DNA of 64,000 nt, taken from Pseudopedobacter saltans DSM 12145 (lineage in GTDB: Bacteria > Bacteroidota > Bacteroidia > Sphingobacteriales > Sphingobacteriaceae). Below are positions 62,057 to 64,000 of this stretch, piece by piece. The stretch spans positions 2,480,001 to 2,544,000 of the forward strand of contig NC_015177.1 of NCBI RefSeq assembly GCF_000190735.1, in the 5' to 3' direction. Made by a program: the position numbers and the translations under genes. Positions within the stretch are counted from its first letter, which is position 1, and every line of letters begins with the position of its first letter. Under the pieces are notes generated by a model. It worked only from the letters and a program-made list of their open reading frames with translations, did no database searches and was not told the origin of the DNA.

Positions 62057-64000
62057 TTCACTGCTTTAACAACCACAGACGCTCCCTCTAATCCTTCCGC
62101 AGCAGCTTTCAAAACAATATTTCCTTTTTCATTTTGTTGCGATTTCACAATGGCCAGAGCTTTTCCTTTGAAAGCCTTTCTTTCTGGTTTTGATAATGAA
62201 GTCAAATCGGCCTGATAACCGTTATCAGTTCCGACAATTGCCCCCTTCCCTGTTATTGTAAACTTAATCAGGTGGTCTGCATCCGGAACGATATTACCGT
62301 CTTTGTCTACAATTTGAGCAGTGATGAAAGAAAGATCTTTTCCGTCCGCTTTTATATTATTCCTATCTGCGATTAATTGAATTTTGTAAGCCGAACCTGC
62401 TGTTTTCACTTCCTTTTCCAGAACGGTCTTACCTCCTTTTCTCGATACAACTTTTACGGAACCCGCTTCGAAAGGCACTTTCCACGAAACATGCAAGTCA
62501 TCGCCATCCTCTTTCCGCTTAATTCCTTTTGATTTTCCATTCACAAAAAGTTCAACCTCATCTGCCTGACTGTAATATGCCCAAACACTAACCTCTTCTC
62601 CGGCTTTCCAGTTCCAATGCGGCAATACATGTAATACAGGTTTATCTGTCCATTCAGATTGATACATATAATACACATCCTTAGGGAATCCTGCCAAATC
62701 CACAATTCCGTAATAAGAACTTCTTGCCGGAAAAGGATAAGGAACCGGTTCACCCAGATAGTCAAAACCTGTCCAAACAAAAGTTCCCGACATAAACGGT
62801 CGTTTCTTGACCTCTTTCCAGGCTATTTCATGAGTAGTTCCCCAATACGCCGCTACATTATCATAAGCAGTAACCGTGAAATCAGGATTGCCACCAACTA
62901 CATATTTATCTTTGGAACTTGCCGGCCATAATCTTAAGGTATCTGCCAAATCGTAAACTCCTCTTGTTGCCAAGGCAGAAACAGTTTCAGACGCCAGTAA
63001 AGGATAGCCTTGGAATCTCTTTGGCAAGCTATCGTAATCAAAATATTTATAGTTGAATCCTAAAACATCTAATGCTTTACTTTGGAAAATAAAATTCTTC
63101 TCTGGCTCTGTTTCTGTCAGCGCTGCAATAACCGGTCTTGTCGGATCTATTGACTTCACAATAGCTGATAATTCTTTTGCGATAACTGTTCCTGTAGCAT
63201 CAAACTGCTCTCTGATTTCGTTTCCAATGCTCCACATAAACACAGATGGATGATTTCTATCTCTTTTCACCAAATCCTCTAAATCCTGTTTATGATTTGC
63301 TTCGAAATCAACATGATAGTCGAACTTGTTCTTTCTTTTCTTCCACATATCGAAAGCTTCATCCATTACTAAGAAACCCATTTTATCGCATAGCTGCAGA
63401 ACTTCTGGCGCTGGCGGATTGTGTGCCGTTCTGATAGCATTAGCTCCCATATCCTTCATAATCTGCAACTGTCTTTCCAGAGCCCTGGTATTCATCGCAG
63501 ATCCTAAAGCTCCTAAATCATGATGCAAACAAACTCCAAATAATGTATAAGATTGTTCGTTCAGGAAAAAACCTTTATCCGCATCAAAACGGAAACTTCT
63601 TAACCCTAAAGGATTTTTAACTTCATCTATTTGCTTGTTTCCGTCATAAATTCGGGTAATCACTTCATATAGATTTGGTTTTTCTGGTGACCATAAAACT
63701 GGATTATTTATCGTTAAACTTTGATTCAACTTAGTTACCGAAGAGCTTCTAGCCTCTACAGAAGTTATATTTTTCTCTACTAGTTTTCCCGCTTTGTAAA
63801 CTCCAACTTCAACCTTTACGGACTTAGTTTCTCCCGCATTTTTAATTTCAGTAGCCACATTTACTTTCGCTTGCTGTCCATTAACCGATGGAGTGGTAAT
63901 AAAAGTACCGTAATTTTCTACCGCAATTTTATTTGTAGAAATCAGATAAACATTTCTGTAAATACCTGAGCCCGTATACCACCTGGAATCTGGCTGTTGC
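62053..64000 (-). CDS. GH2 beta-galactosidase-like enzyme, N-terminus outside window
   Basis: The frame is open to the window edge; the methionine at 63858 is only an internal GTG. Visible order: jelly-roll (RWYTGSGIYRNVYL), Ig-like domain, TIM barrel with ANAIRTAHNPPAPEVLQLCDKMG, acid/base Glu in HPSVFMWSIGNEIRE and a nucleophile region LLASETVS, then DUF4982 and bacterial Ig-like C-terminal domains (VELFVNGKSKGI, FITAQIVDKDGNIVPDA). This layout is common to Bacteroidota exo-beta-galactosidases and related glycosidases. Its stop lies in a heptad repeat. The specific sugar linkage is not determinable. Confidence 0.9.
   Translation of the reverse strand, partial: QQPDSRWYTGSGIYRNVYLISTNKIAVENYGTFITTPSVNGQQAKVNVATEIKNAGETKSVKVEVGVYKAGKLVEKNITSVEARSSSVTKLNQSLTINNPVLWSPEKPNLYEVITRIYDGNKQIDEVKNPLGLRSFRFDADKGFFLNEQSYTLFGVCLHHDLGALGSAMNTRALERQLQIMKDMGANAIRTAHNPPAPEVLQLCDKMGFLVMDEAFDMWKKRKNKFDYHVDFEANHKQDLEDLVKRDRNHPSVFMWSIGNEIREQFDATGTVIAKELSAIVKSIDPTRPVIAALTETEPEKNFIFQSKALDVLGFNYKYFDYDSLPKRFQGYPLLASETVSALATRGVYDLADTLRLWPASSKDKYVVGGNPDFTVTAYDNVAAYWGTTHEIAWKEVKKRPFMSGTFVWTGFDYLGEPVPYPFPARSSYYGIVDLAGFPKDVYYMYQSEWTDKPVLHVLPHWNWKAGEEVSVWAYYSQADEVELFVNGKSKGIKRKEDGDDLHVSWKVPFEAGSVKVVSRKGGKTVLEKEVKTAGSAYKIQLIADRNNIKADGKDLSFITAQIVDKDGNIVPDADHLIKFTITGKGAIVGTDNGYQADLTSLSKPERKAFKGKALAIVKSQQNEKGNIVLKAAAEGLEGASVVVKAVK

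Overview
The window looks like a chromosomal piece of a Bacteroidota genome, most likely Sphingobacteriaceae (Pedobacter-like). The evidence is a SusC/SusD polysaccharide-utilization locus, a Y_Y_Y/LuxR-type hybrid regulator, promoters of the TAnnTTTG type, zinc-less (C-minus) forms of L36 and S14, and small Bacteroidota-only families (DUF6588, DUF4403, S23-type four-helix bundle). The assignment rests on gene content and protein motifs read by eye; no database search was run.

Layout. (1) 1-1611: the end of a DUF6588 barrel-like protein and a PLP-dependent ACC deaminase/D-cysteine desulfhydrase. (2) 1650-16254, minus strand: one long ribosomal cluster from rplC to rplQ (S10-spc-alpha order) including secY, map, infA, rpmJ and rpoA. 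(3) 16531-19071: three genes, two on the opposite strand, that split rpsJ from rplC; one is a fungal Tyr1-like prephenate dehydrogenase. (4) 19143-22705, minus: rpsJ, fusA, rpsG and rpsL. (5) 23128-31500: small metabolic and regulatory genes (LysR/methyltransferase pair, gdhA, purN, SIS isomerase, purU, msrA), with a MITE-like element and a (CTAA)12 microsatellite. (6) 31606-46436, minus: a polysaccharide-utilization locus with two GH144-type beta-1,2-glucanases, a GH3 beta-glucosidase, an esterase, a LamG lipoprotein, SusD, SusC and the sensor-regulator; its best-supported substrate is beta-1,2-glucan. (7) 46594-51623: parE and parC separated by a four-helix-bundle (S23/IVP) gene. (8) 51830-54680: TatD hydrolase, DUF4403 lipoprotein and two small proteins. 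(9) 54886-64000: a second sugar-catabolic group (KduD, SSS transporter, Gfo/Idh/MocA oxidoreductase, mutarotase-like lipoprotein, parallel beta-helix protein, partial GH2 beta-galactosidase).

The most unusual signal is non-coding. About ten intergenic tracts are built of degenerate units with a strict 7-nt period: a 2-3 base anchor recurs every 7 bases while the other positions drift. Two of them, in inverted orientation, flank the four-helix-bundle gene between parE and parC. Another, between fusA and rpsJ, consists of two abutting inverted arms and looks like an empty version of the same structure. Together they suggest an undescribed class of dispersed repeat, possibly connected with S23-type four-helix-bundle genes.
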